Shown: one piece after another, positions 7,985 to 15,963 of the stretch | Layout: each line of letters opens with the position of its first letter | Position numbering within the stretch: the first letter of the stretch is position 1 | Assembly (NCBI RefSeq): GCF_003584685.1 | Contig: NZ_AP018549.1 | Coordinates: forward strand, 806,001-870,000 | DNA length: 64,000 bases | Reading direction: 5' to 3' | From: Lactobacillus paragasseri | GTDB taxonomy: Bacteria; Bacillota; Bacilli; Lactobacillales; Lactobacillaceae | Position numbers and translations under genes: made by a program | Notes under the pieces: model-generated | Database searches by the model: none | What the model was told of the DNA's origin: nothing | The model's input: only the letters and a program-made list of their open reading frames with translations

Positions 7985-10252
7985 TTATTTATTTTTCATA
8001 ATTGGTTGATAGAACAAATCAATTACGATAGCGGCGATTAAAGCTACAATTATTGTTAATCCAAGATTGGTAAAGTTGATTTTAGTCATCGCTAAGCCTA
8101 ATAGTGCGAGTGTAAAAGTTAATAAAACATCAATAATTTGAACAATTGCAACTGATTTTGATGGAGCTGATTGCCAGAAAAATTTTCTAGTCCTAGTGAT
8201 TAAGACAATTAACATTGCACTTAAAACGAGGTAAACATAAACCATTGTTGATACTGTTCCTTGAGCATAATTGTGAGAAACCAGATACCAAACAAAACCA
8301 AAACCGATCACAGTCCAACCAGCTGCCAGTGAGAAAGCAATTTTGGCTAATTTAAGCATATTCCAGCTTTCTGGCTTATAAGTGATATGTGTGTTATCGG
8401 TACCAATCATCATCGTTACCATATTATTCATGATAGTGTAAATAACCATTGCATTTAAGGCCATTGGGATGTAGTTGAAACATAAGTAGCCAAATGTTAG
8501 AAGCATAGTTAATTCTGCTGTACGAGATAATTTGGTTAAAGACCAAGTCGTCATTCTTTGATAAACGCGATGACCAGCATCTAAGATTTTAACAATTGGA
8601 GTAAGACCATCCTCTAGAAGTACCATCTTACCACTGCGTTTGGCAACATCAGCGGCATTTGAAACGGCGATTCCAACTTCAGCTTGCTTTAAGGCTGGTG
8701 CATCATTAACACCGTCCCCAGTCATTCCAACAATATAACCATCTTTCTGGAAAAGTTTAACCATTTTTAATTTATCTTCAGGTAGCACATCAGCGATTCC
8801 TGCTAAATCATTAACATCAGTTTTATCATTAAAATCGTGAATTGAAATTACTTTTCCGGTTAAGCCAACTTCTTTTGCAACTGCTTCAGCAGTTCTGCGA
8901 TTATCTCCAGTCAGCATAATTGGCTTGATTCCACGCTTCTTAAGCTCTTCTAAAGCCTTTTTTGAATCTGATCTGACTTTGTCGCGTAAAATAAATACAC
9001 CGGAGAGTTTATCATTAATTAAAACAGCAACTGAGCGTCCCGCTGTGAAATCAATGTTTTTTGCCTCTTGATCAGCATTTTTATCAATTAAAGATAGCTG
9101 CTTAAAAGAACCTAATTTAATATTGTAGTTTTTAACTTCAGCCATCGAATAGCCAGTATTGGAAGTAAAAGGCGTAAAAGAGTTAGGTATATCAGGAGTA
9201 ATTCCTTTTTCTGTCAGATAGTCGTTAATAGCTGTATCTATAATGCTTGGGCTACGCTTATCTATTGCAGCTCCAACTAAAGCTAAAACCTCTTTATTTT
9301 GAAGTTTGCTTAAATTATCCCATTGAGAAACTGCGGTTTTATTTTCGGTGATAGTTCCAGTTTTATCAAGTAAAAGCAAGTTTAAGTTAGCAGCGTCTTG
9401 AATTCCTGTTAAGTCTGAAGTTAGAACACCTTCTTTGCTAAGGCGCGTAGCTTCAAAGGAGTTAGATAAGGCAAAAGTAGATGGCATTGCAACCGGGATA
9501 GAAGCGATGAACATCATGGCCAAGAATGGCAACATTTCAATGACATTTTGTCCCCTAATTAAAGCAGCAATTACTAAAATTAAGGTTAAAACTCCATCTA
9601 ATAAACAAAGGTAGTAAATAATTCTTGTAAGAAGTTGTTGCAAGTGACCTGGAGCTGCAGAATTATTAATTAAGTTAATAGTTTTACCTGAGCGAGAATT
9701 ACTTCCAGTTGCAATTACTGTCGCAAGCGCATCACCATCAACTACAGTAGTTCCAGCATAGGCAGTTTTGCCAACAGATTTTTTTATAGCTTTTGACTCG
9801 CCTGTGATAGAGCTTTCATCAACTGTAATTTGACCTTGGACAATTTTTACATCAGCGGCCAAAACATCTCCGCGTTTTAAACTAATTAAGTCTCCCGCAG
9901 CTAAAAACTTTGAATTAAGCTGCTTCCATTTTCCATTTCGTTTTACTGAAACAGTAGGAGTTAATTCGTGAGAAATTGTATTTAAAACTCGACGAGATTT
10001 TTTCTTTTGAGTTGCACCATTAAAAGCAGCAAACAAAAGCATCAGTAAAACAAATAGGGACTGAATCCACTTGCCCAAAATGCATTCTAAGATTAGGGCG
10101 GCTTCTAAGATCCAAGCAGATAAGTTCCATAATTTTGACATGAATTCTTTAAAGAAATTAAATTCAGGTTCAGGTACTTCATTGAGACCGTCTTTTTTTA
10201 GACGCTCTTTTGCTTGGGCGTCAGTCAGTCCATTTAAGTCTTTATTTTCCAT
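7985..10252 (-). CDS. P3A-type plasma-membrane H+-ATPase-like P-type ATPase
   Basis: This 755-residue P-type ATPase probably extrudes protons or another cation from the cell. The phosphorylation site is DKTGT with D296; the TGES actuator loop is at 150-153; the hinge reads MTGDGVNDAPALK. The membrane motif IPVAMPSTFALSNS (about 252-265) resembles the IPVAMP segment of fungal and plant H+-ATPases, which is why I prefer P3A over Ca2+ or K+ types. The N-terminal G-L-T...A-x-x-R-L segment is the usual cation ATPase N-domain. The start ATG has GGAGGATTTTC before it. It is divergent from a LysR regulator with 123 nt between, and that regulator may control it. Ion specificity is an inference. Confidence 0.85.
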   Translation of the reverse strand: MENKDLNGLTDAQAKERLKKDGLNEVPEPEFNFFKEFMSKLWNLSAWILEAALILECILGKWIQSLFVLLMLLFAAFNGATQKKKSRRVLNTISHELTPTVSVKRNGKWKQLNSKFLAAGDLISLKRGDVLAADVKIVQGQITVDESSITGESKAIKKSVGKTAYAGTTVVDGDALATVIATGSNSRSGKTINLINNSAAPGHLQQLLTRIIYYLCLLDGVLTLILVIAALIRGQNVIEMLPFLAMMFIASIPVAMPSTFALSNSFEATRLSKEGVLTSDLTGIQDAANLNLLLLDKTGTITENKTAVSQWDNLSKLQNKEVLALVGAAIDKRSPSIIDTAINDYLTEKGITPDIPNSFTPFTSNTGYSMAEVKNYNIKLGSFKQLSLIDKNADQEAKNIDFTAGRSVAVLINDKLSGVFILRDKVRSDSKKALEELKKRGIKPIMLTGDNRRTAEAVAKEVGLTGKVISIHDFNDKTDVNDLAGIADVLPEDKLKMVKLFQKDGYIVGMTGDGVNDAPALKQAEVGIAVSNAADVAKRSGKMVLLEDGLTPIVKILDAGHRVYQRMTTWSLTKLSRTAELTMLLTFGYLCFNYIPMALNAMVIYTIMNNMVTMMIGTDNTHITYKPESWNMLKLAKIAFSLAAGWTVIGFGFVWYLVSHNYAQGTVSTMVYVYLVLSAMLIVLITRTRKFFWQSAPSKSVAIVQIIDVLLTFTLALLGLAMTKINFTNLGLTIIVALIAAIVIDLFYQPIMKNK

Positions 10253-10375
10253 GAAAATCCTCCATTAAATCTTTATTTCCTAAAGTATTTTAGCGCAGTT
10301 CTTGCTATTAAGAAAATATCAAATTAAGATATAAGATATTAAAAAAATAGATATCAATTAAGAAGATGAACGATA

Positions 10376-11224
10376 ATGAATCTAAAACAATTAAAATATT
10401 TTTTAGTGGTAGCTGAAGAAAGACAGATTACATCGGCTGCTAAAAAATTATTTATTGCTCAACCACCATTGAGTTATCAATTGAAACAATTAGAAAAAGA
10501 AATTGGGGCACAACTTTTTATTAGAAATGCTCATGGGATGGAATTAACTGAAGAGGGGAAGGCTTTTCAAAAGTATGCTGAAAAAATTGTTGACCTTAGC
10601 TTAACTGCGACAAGTCAGATAAGGCAAATTAAAACAGGTGAATTAGGTAAAATTCGAATTGGAGTTATTTCTTCTTGCGGAGGAGTTGTTCCGAATAAGC
10701 AATTTAAGAAATTAATTGAATATTACCCCAATGTATCTTTTGAAATACATGAAGCAAATACCTTTGGAATTATTGAACAATTGCAAGATGGAATTATTGA
10801 TTTAGGAATTGTAAGAACTCCGTTTAACCTTGAAGGATTGAATTTTAAAGATTTTCATCAAGAGCCGATGGTTGCAGTTACAAATAATAATGACTTTGAT
10901 AGAGGAAAGATTGAACATTTAAGTCAATTAAAAGGTAAGCCAATTATTTTATATCGTCGTTTTCAGGAAATATTCAATCGGAGTTTTCGTCATCAAGGGA
11001 TTCGACCTTTCTATGCAGTAACTTGCGATGATGCCCGAACGGCAATTCACTGGGCTGATGAAGGCTTAGGAATTGCTTTAGTTCCCCAATCAATAGCGCA
11101 GACATACGCAAAAAGTAGTATTGTTTCAATTAAACATGCGCACTGGGTTACTCATTTAAATATTGTATGGCGTAAGGATAGACAAGTTACACCGTTAATG
11201 GAAAAAATTATTGAAATGTTTTAA
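10376..11224 (+). CDS. LysR-family transcriptional regulator
   Basis: The protein has 282 residues with an N-terminal winged helix-turn-helix (about residues 1-60: MNLKQLKYFLVVAEE, then FIAQPPLSYQLKQLEKEIGAQLF) and a LysR substrate-binding domain from about residue 90. It is divergently placed from the P-type ATPase, the classic arrangement for a LysR regulator and its target. The intergenic strip holds AT-rich gatat repeats (gatataagatatt, tagatatc) that could be its site. Ligand unknown. The hairpin right after it terminates the opposite strand rather than this gene. Confidence 0.9.
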   Translation: MNLKQLKYFLVVAEERQITSAAKKLFIAQPPLSYQLKQLEKEIGAQLFIRNAHGMELTEEGKAFQKYAEKIVDLSLTATSQIRQIKTGELGKIRIGVISSCGGVVPNKQFKKLIEYYPNVSFEIHEANTFGIIEQLQDGIIDLGIVRTPFNLEGLNFKDFHQEPMVAVTNNNDFDRGKIEHLSQLKGKPIILYRRFQEIFNRSFRHQGIRPFYAVTCDDARTAIHWADEGLGIALVPQSIAQTYAKSSIVSIKHAHWVTHLNIVWRKDRQVTPLMEKIIEMF

Positions 11225-11225
11225 C

Positions 11226-11252
11226 CAAAAAAGCCAACCGAAACGGTTGGCT
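11226..11252 (-). terminator. Terminator of the minus-strand 31-codon gene
   Basis: A perfect 9-bp stem (AGCCAACCG / CGGTTGGCT) with a 3-nt loop lies at 11232-11252. Read on the minus strand it is followed by six T; on the plus strand no T run follows. It therefore terminates transcription of the small gene at 11259-11354. Confidence 0.75.
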
Positions 11253-11258
11253 AGAAAT

Positions 11259-11354
11259 TTAATTGCTTTTAATAATTTTATGGTTTAGGTAACGCTCAAT
11301 AGCCTGGCGCATTAATTTTATTTTGCGGGGCTTGTAAATAATTATCTTTGCCAT
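11259..11354 (-). CDS. Small basic protein of 31 residues, unknown function
   Basis: The frame runs MAKIIIYKPRKIKLMRQAIE and ends in a basic tail (RYLNHKIIKSN). I do not recognise it. It is supported by an AAAGGA binding site 9 nt before the ATG, and by a dedicated Rho-independent terminator directly after its stop that works only on this strand. It is strongly basic (about 9 Lys/Arg, one acidic residue) with no membrane segment and a probable single amphipathic helix. It lies between the LysR gene and tRNA-Ser on the opposite strand. It could be a nucleic-acid-binding micropeptide or an inactive remnant; a regulatory RNA with a short frame is also possible. Confidence 0.5.
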   Translation of the reverse strand: MAKIIIYKPRKIKLMRQAIERYLNHKIIKSN

Positions 11355-11502
11355 AATATGAGTCCTTTCATTGTCAATCAGTATATTTTTAAGATACATG
11401 AAAAATATGAAAGAATAGTGACTTTTTGAAGACAAATTTTAGAATTGGGATTTTTTTATTTACCATTTATTTCTTAATTGCTATAATAAAAACGTTGCAA
11501 TT

Positions 11503-11590
11503 GGAGAGTTGGCAGAGTGGCAATGCACCGGACTCGAAATCCGGCGAACCGGCTTATACCGGCGCGCAGGTTCAAATCCTGTACTCTCCT
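11503..11590 (+). tRNA. tRNA-Ser (anticodon CGA)
   Basis: The sequence folds into a class II tRNA. The 7-bp acceptor stem is GGAGAGT (11503-11509) with ACTCTCC (11583-11589). The anticodon stem-loop is CCGGA-CTCGAAA-TCCGG, giving anticodon CGA for the serine codon UCG. A long variable arm (gaaccggcttataccggc) is typical of tRNA-Ser, and the T arm is CAGG-TTCAAAT-CCTG. CCA is not encoded: the gene ends CC-T-TAA. A hairpin with a T-rich tail follows. Confidence 0.95.
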
Positions 11591-11606
11591 TAACTTCGTA
11601 TAGCCT

Positions 11607-11652
11607 AGCGGTATATTAGTATTATTTAATATTGATATACCGCTATTTTTAT
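11607..11652 (+). terminator. Terminator after tRNA-Ser
   Basis: AGCGGTATAT (11607-11616) pairs with ATATACCGCT (11635-11644) and is followed by ATTTTTATC. Confidence 0.75.
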
Positions 11653-11744
11653 CTTAATTTGTTAAATAAATTTTAAAAACATATGTCTTTTATTTATTTG
11701 CTGTTACAATGAGCATTAGCACATTTGATTGAGGTTAGATAAAA

Positions 11745-12329
11745 GTGAAATTACATTGTTTAATTCAATTAATGATTTCAGCGATAATTCTGTTAGGATT
11801 AATATTTAATATTAGAAATTCACGTCTCTTTAATTTCTATGATCATTTATTGCACCATAAGCTTGTTAGAAATAGAGATAGCAAGATTTGGAAAATTATT
11901 ACGATTTTAAATGAGCCTAAGGTGATTGTAGTTTGGGATTTTTTGCTAGCTGGACTTTTAGTTTTGCTTAATCATCCTTGGCTGGCAGTTTGGTCACTTG
12001 GCACTTTAGCAGTAACCGATGCAGTTGGAATTTTTTTGAAGCATTCAGTAAAAAGACAAAGACCTCTATCGATGAAAACATATCGAGATGGATATAGCTT
12101 TCCAAGCGGTCATGTTTTAAGTGCAACAATAATGTCATTAATGCTCTGGCAAATTTTTGGACATACTATGGGTATTTGGTTGTTAATCATTTTGATAATT
12201 GCTTGGGGATTAGTAGTTATATCACGCTTAAACATGCGAGCACATTATCCATCTGATGTTTTAGGAGCGACTAGTTTAGCTCTATTTTGTTTTACAATTG
12301 CACAACAACTTTTGGGATTGGCCTTTTAA
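11745..12329 (+). CDS. PAP2-family phosphatase, membrane-bound
   Basis: This 194-residue membrane protein has the three PAP2 signature motifs in order: K-x6-RP (KHSVKRQRP), PSGH (SFPSGHVLS), and SR-x5-H-x3-D (SRLNMRAHYPSD). Such enzymes remove phosphate from lipid phosphates such as phosphatidate, phosphatidylglycerol phosphate or undecaprenyl pyrophosphate; which one cannot be told here. About five or six membrane segments are visible. The start is GTG with a gaggt site 9 nt upstream. It is a single-gene unit between the tRNA terminator and its own terminator. Confidence 0.9.
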   Translation: MKLHCLIQLMISAIILLGLIFNIRNSRLFNFYDHLLHHKLVRNRDSKIWKIITILNEPKVIVVWDFLLAGLLVLLNHPWLAVWSLGTLAVTDAVGIFLKHSVKRQRPLSMKTYRDGYSFPSGHVLSATIMSLMLWQIFGHTMGIWLLIILIIAWGLVVISRLNMRAHYPSDVLGATSLALFCFTIAQQLLGLAF

Positions 12330-12345
12330 AAGGTCAATCTTTTTT
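12315..12345 (+). terminator. Terminator of the PAP2 gene
   Basis: GATTGGCCTTTTAAAAGGTCAATC overlaps the last codons of the gene and is followed by seven T. The stem includes the stop codon region. Confidence 0.7.
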
Positions 12346-12371
12346 TGCAAAAAAATAATTGCCTTCTTTAG

Positions 12372-12400
12372 TTTACATACTCACAAAGTTGCTTTAAAAT
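12372..12400 (+). promoter_or_regulatory. Probable sigma-A promoter of eno
   Basis: TTTACA (12372-12377) and TAAAAT (12395-12400) are separated by 17 nt and precede a leader of about 100 nt before the enolase start. I see no riboswitch or terminator fold in that leader. Confidence 0.6.
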
Positions 12401-12506
12401 AAATCTGTAGTCAAAAGGGCTATGCCTAAAAGCGACGAAAGACACTGACTAGTGCCAATTCGGTTAGTTTGTATTTTTCGCCACAAATTTAAGGAGGATT
12501 TTTTTA

Positions 12507-13793
12507 ATGCTCAAATCAGTTATTGAGAATATACATGCACTTGAAATCTTTGATTCACGTGGTAACCCAACTGTTGAAGTTTTCGTTACCCTTTCAAACG
12601 GTGTCGTAGGTAAGGCCGAAGTTCCATCTGGTGCTTCAACTGGTGAAAACGAAGCTGTTGAATTACGTGATGGTGGTTCACGTCTTGGTGGTAAAGGTGT
12701 TATGAACGCTGTTAACAACGTTAACACTGAAATCAACGATGCTTTAAAGGGATTAGATCCACACGATCAACCAAACATTGACGCAACTATGATCGCTTTA
12801 GACGGTACTCCAAACAAGGGTCGTCTTGGTGCTAACGCTATCTTGGGTGTATCTATGGCTACTGCTTGTGCAGCTGCTAAGGATAACCACCAACCATTGT
12901 ACCGTTACCTTGGTGGTACTGACCTTGAAATGCCTCAAACTTTCCACAACGTTATTAACGGTGGTGAACACGCAGACAACGGTATCGATATTCAAGAATT
13001 CATGATTACTCCAGTTGCTAAGACTTCATTCCGTGATGGTTTTGAAAAGATTGTTAACGTATACCACACTTTGAAAAAAGTTCTTGAAGACATGGGTTAC
13101 GAAACTGGCTTAGGTGACGAAGGTGGTTTCGCTCCTAACATGAAGAACTCAGAAGAAGCTTTAAAGGCATTACATGAATCAATTATTAAGGCTGGTTACA
13201 AGCCAGGTGAAGATATTGCTATTGCATGTGACTGTGCTGCTTCATACTTCTACAACAAAGAAGACGGCAAGTACCACCTTGAAGGTAAAGTTCTTACTGA
13301 CGAAGAATTGGCAGATTACTACGACAAGTTACTTGACGAATTCCCAGAATTAATTTCTATGGAAGACCCATACGATGAAAACGATGTTGAAGGTATGGTT
13401 AAGTTCACTGAAAGCCACAAGGACCGTATCCAAATTGTTCTTGACGACTTCATTTGTACTAACCCTAAGCTTTTGAACAAGGCTATTCACGAAGGTGCTG
13501 GTAACGCTTCATTAATCAAGTTGAACCAAATCGGTACTGTTACTGAAACTCTTGAAACTATTCGTCTTTCACGTAAGAATGGTTACAACACTATGATTTC
13601 TCACCGTTCAGGTGAAACTGGTGATACCTTCATCGCTGACTTCGCAGTTGCTGTTAACGGTGGTCAATTGAAGAGTGGTGCTCCAGCTCGTTCAGAACGT
13701 GTTGAAAAGTACAACCGTTTACTTGAAATTGAAGAAGAACTTGGTAAGGGTGAACGTTTAGCATTCTTCCCAGACAACGTTGACTTAGACTAA
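12507..13793 (+). CDS. eno: Enolase (phosphopyruvate hydratase)
   Basis: It converts 2-phosphoglycerate to phosphoenolpyruvate in glycolysis; in many lactobacilli it is also found on the surface, which cannot be judged from sequence. The protein has 428 residues. The N-terminal DSRGNPTVEV, the GDEGGFAPN segment and the signature SLIKLNQIGTVTET are all intact. The start follows an ideal AAGGAGG. Codon use is clearly more biased than the neighbours (gaa, aac, ggt, cgt, cca), as expected for one of the most highly expressed genes. It has its own promoter and terminator. Confidence 0.99.
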   Translation: MLKSVIENIHALEIFDSRGNPTVEVFVTLSNGVVGKAEVPSGASTGENEAVELRDGGSRLGGKGVMNAVNNVNTEINDALKGLDPHDQPNIDATMIALDGTPNKGRLGANAILGVSMATACAAAKDNHQPLYRYLGGTDLEMPQTFHNVINGGEHADNGIDIQEFMITPVAKTSFRDGFEKIVNVYHTLKKVLEDMGYETGLGDEGGFAPNMKNSEEALKALHESIIKAGYKPGEDIAIACDCAASYFYNKEDGKYHLEGKVLTDEELADYYDKLLDEFPELISMEDPYDENDVEGMVKFTESHKDRIQIVLDDFICTNPKLLNKAIHEGAGNASLIKLNQIGTVTETLETIRLSRKNGYNTMISHRSGETGDTFIADFAVAVNGGQLKSGAPARSERVEKYNRLLEIEEELGKGERLAFFPDNVDLD

Positions 13794-13812
13794 TTTAAGT
13801 TAATATTTCTTT

Positions 13813-13848
13813 AAAAAGAGATTGATTTTTGATCAATCTCTTTTTTTA
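13813..13848 (+). terminator. Terminator of eno
   Basis: AAAGAGATTGAT-TTTTG-ATCAATCTCTTTTTTT forms a strong 12-bp stem followed by a T run. Confidence 0.9.
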
Positions 13849-13908
13849 TGCTTGAGTTAGTTATGGAAAGTAAGTAAACTAGATACTATAGATAGAAAGG
13901 AAGATTAG

Positions 13909-14189
13909 TTGAAAAAGAAAATTAAATCTTTTGATAATAAAACTGTGTTAACAATTGGACGAATTGGATCTGTCTTGTCTGTTTTGATGTATGTTTCTTA
14001 TATCCTCAAATTATGAATAATTTGCAGGGAAATTATGGTAATCCAATTCAACCATTGGTTGCGGCTATTAACTGCTTTATTTGGGTTTTATATGCCCTAT
14101 TAAGAGAGAAAAAAGATTGGCCGTTATTTGTAGCTAATTTTCCAGGAATCTTATTTGGATTAGCTACATTTGTTACTAGTTTGCACTAA
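13909..14189 (+). pseudogene. Frameshifted SemiSWEET-family sugar transporter
   Basis: Two frames make one small three-helix transporter of about 93 residues. The first frame starts at TTG 13909 (GAAAGGAAG site 7 nt upstream), reads a basic N-terminus and TIGRIGSVLSVLMYVSYI, then stops at 14014-14016. The second frame, entering at about 14004, reads PQIMNNLQGNYGNPIQPLVA and continues to 14189 through two more helices (FIWVLYALL; NFPGILFGLATF). One base is missing at about 14003/14004, where ATC-C-CT or ATT-CCT would restore the Y-I-P-Q-I-M sequence. The break falls exactly at the PQ motif that defines the family. It may be a real mutation or a sequencing error; the rest of the coding sequence is undamaged. 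Confidence 0.85.
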
Positions 14190-14241
14190 TTTTTCAGTCG
14201 ATCGTTTTCTATAAAAAATAGATGTAAGAGGGGAAAATAAT

Positions 14242-15864
14242 TTGATTACTGTCTCAGATTTGAGTTTAAATTTATCTGGTCGTACTTTATACGAAGATGT
14301 TAACTTAAAATTTACTCCCGGTAATTGTTATGGAGTAATTGGCGCTAATGGTGCGGGTAAGTCTACTTTTTTAAAACTTTTAGAAGGTAAAATTGAACCT
14401 ACAACAGGAAATATTTCTATTGACGCTAATGAAAGAATGTCTAGCTTAAATCAAGATCACTTTGCGTTTGAAGATTGTACTGTTTTAGATACAGTGATTC
14501 AGGGGCATAAAGAACTTTATCAAGTAATGAAAGATAAGGATGAGCTTTATTCTAAACCTGATTTTAGTGATGAAGATGGTGTAAAGGCAGCTGAACTTGA
14601 ATCCAAGTTTGCGGAGCTTGATGGCTGGAATGCGGAAGCTGATGCTTCTAAATTGTTGCAATCTTTAGGTATTCCTGAAGACTTGCATCAAAGTAAAATG
14701 AGCGAGTTACCAGAAGCAGATAAAGTTAAAGTTTTATTAGCGCAAGCCTTGTTTGGTAATCCTGATATTCTTTTACTTGATGAGCCGACTAACGGTTTAG
14801 ACGTTCACACCGTAAATTGGCTTGAAGATTTTTTAGCTGATTATCCAAATATTGTTATTGTTGTATCTCACGATCGTCACTTCTTAAACCAAGTATGTAC
14901 ACAAATGTGTGATGTTGATTACGGCAAAATTCAGCTCTATATGGGTAATTATGATTTTTGGTATGAATCAAGTAAGCTAGCTTCAGAATTAGCAGCTAAC
15001 CAAAATGCAAAGAAGGAAGAAAAAATCAAAGAACTTCAAGAGTTCATTGCTCGTTTTTCAGCAAATGCATCTAAGTCTAAGCAGGCTACATCAAGAAAGA
15101 AACAATTAGAAAAAATTACGCTTGACGATATTAAACCATCTTCTCGTAAATATCCTTATGTTAAGTTCGAAATGCATCGAGATTTAGGAAACGATTTATT
15201 AAAGGTTGAAGACGTATCTTACAGCGTTGATGGCGAAAAAATCTTAGACCATGTTTCATTTATTGTGCGACCTGGAGATAAGGTTGCCTTTTTATCACGC
15301 AATACTTTAGCAACTACTGCTTTAATGGATATTATTGCTGGTAAAATAAAACCAGAAACTGGCACTGTGACATGGGGACAAACAACTGCTTTTAACTATA
15401 TGTCTCGTGATTTGAACGCTAACTTTAACAATGATGAACTAACGATTTTAGATTGGCTACGTCAATATGCTACTAAAGAACAGGATGATAATACTTTCCT
15501 ACGCGGCTTCTTAGGTCGAATGCTCTTTTCTGGAGAAGAAATTGAGAAGAAAATTAAGGTGCTTTCCGGTGGAGAAAAGGTGCGTTGCCAACTGTCTAGG
15601 ATGATGTTAGAACCAGCTAATGTATTGGTAATGGATGATCCGACAAATCACTTGGACTTAGAGTCAATTACTTCTCTTAATGATGCATTGAAAGATTATC
15701 AAGGATCAATTCTGTTTACTTCCCATGATCATGAATTTATTCAAACGATTGCTGATCATATTGTAGAAGTTGGACCTAAAGGAATTGTTAGTCGAGCTGA
15801 TACGAATTATGATGAATTTCTAAACAGTACAACAATTCAAGAACAAGTAGAAAATATTTATTAA
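14242..15864 (+). CDS. ABC-F family ATPase (YkpA/YbiT-like), ribosome-associated
   Basis: This 540-residue protein has two ATPase domains and no membrane segment, as in ABC-F translation factors and ribosome-protection proteins. Domain 1: Walker A GANGAGKST (34-42), Walker B LLLDEPTN (177-184), signature position ELPEAD (155-160) instead of LSGGQ. The inter-domain linker (about 245-310) is basic and contains SANASKSKQATSRKK. Domain 2: the Walker A position reads LSRNTLATTA (351-360) without GK[ST]; the signature LSGGE (441-445) is intact; Walker B is VLVMDDPTN, with D466 in place of the catalytic glutamate. Head-to-tail pairing gives one canonical and one degenerate site. It starts at TTG with GAGGGG upstream. 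Its role, translation or resistance, is unknown. Confidence 0.88.
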   Translation: MITVSDLSLNLSGRTLYEDVNLKFTPGNCYGVIGANGAGKSTFLKLLEGKIEPTTGNISIDANERMSSLNQDHFAFEDCTVLDTVIQGHKELYQVMKDKDELYSKPDFSDEDGVKAAELESKFAELDGWNAEADASKLLQSLGIPEDLHQSKMSELPEADKVKVLLAQALFGNPDILLLDEPTNGLDVHTVNWLEDFLADYPNIVIVVSHDRHFLNQVCTQMCDVDYGKIQLYMGNYDFWYESSKLASELAANQNAKKEEKIKELQEFIARFSANASKSKQATSRKKQLEKITLDDIKPSSRKYPYVKFEMHRDLGNDLLKVEDVSYSVDGEKILDHVSFIVRPGDKVAFLSRNTLATTALMDIIAGKIKPETGTVTWGQTTAFNYMSRDLNANFNNDELTILDWLRQYATKEQDDNTFLRGFLGRMLFSGEEIEKKIKVLSGGEKVRCQLSRMMLEPANVLVMDDPTNHLDLESITSLNDALKDYQGSILFTSHDHEFIQTIADHIVEVGPKGIVSRADTNYDEFLNSTTIQEQVENIY

Positions 15865-15872
15865 AATATAGG

Positions 15873-15910
15873 AAAAAAGGAATTTTATTGTGAAAATTCC
15901 TTTTTATTTT
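15873..15910 (+). terminator. Terminator of the ABC-F gene
   Basis: AAAAAAGGAATTTT-ATTGTG-AAAATTCCTTTTT lies directly after the stop codon. Confidence 0.8.
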
Positions 15911-15963
15911 GTCAAAAAAGAGTACTATAAAACTTGTGAGCTTTTTTAAGGAGGATTTGTAAA

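Noticed and set aside
11232..11252. Hairpin as terminator of the LysR gene
   Set aside because: No T run follows on the plus strand; the T run lies on the minus strand side.
12401..12506. Riboswitch in the enolase leader
   Set aside because: The leader has no terminator hairpin and no recognised aptamer pattern.
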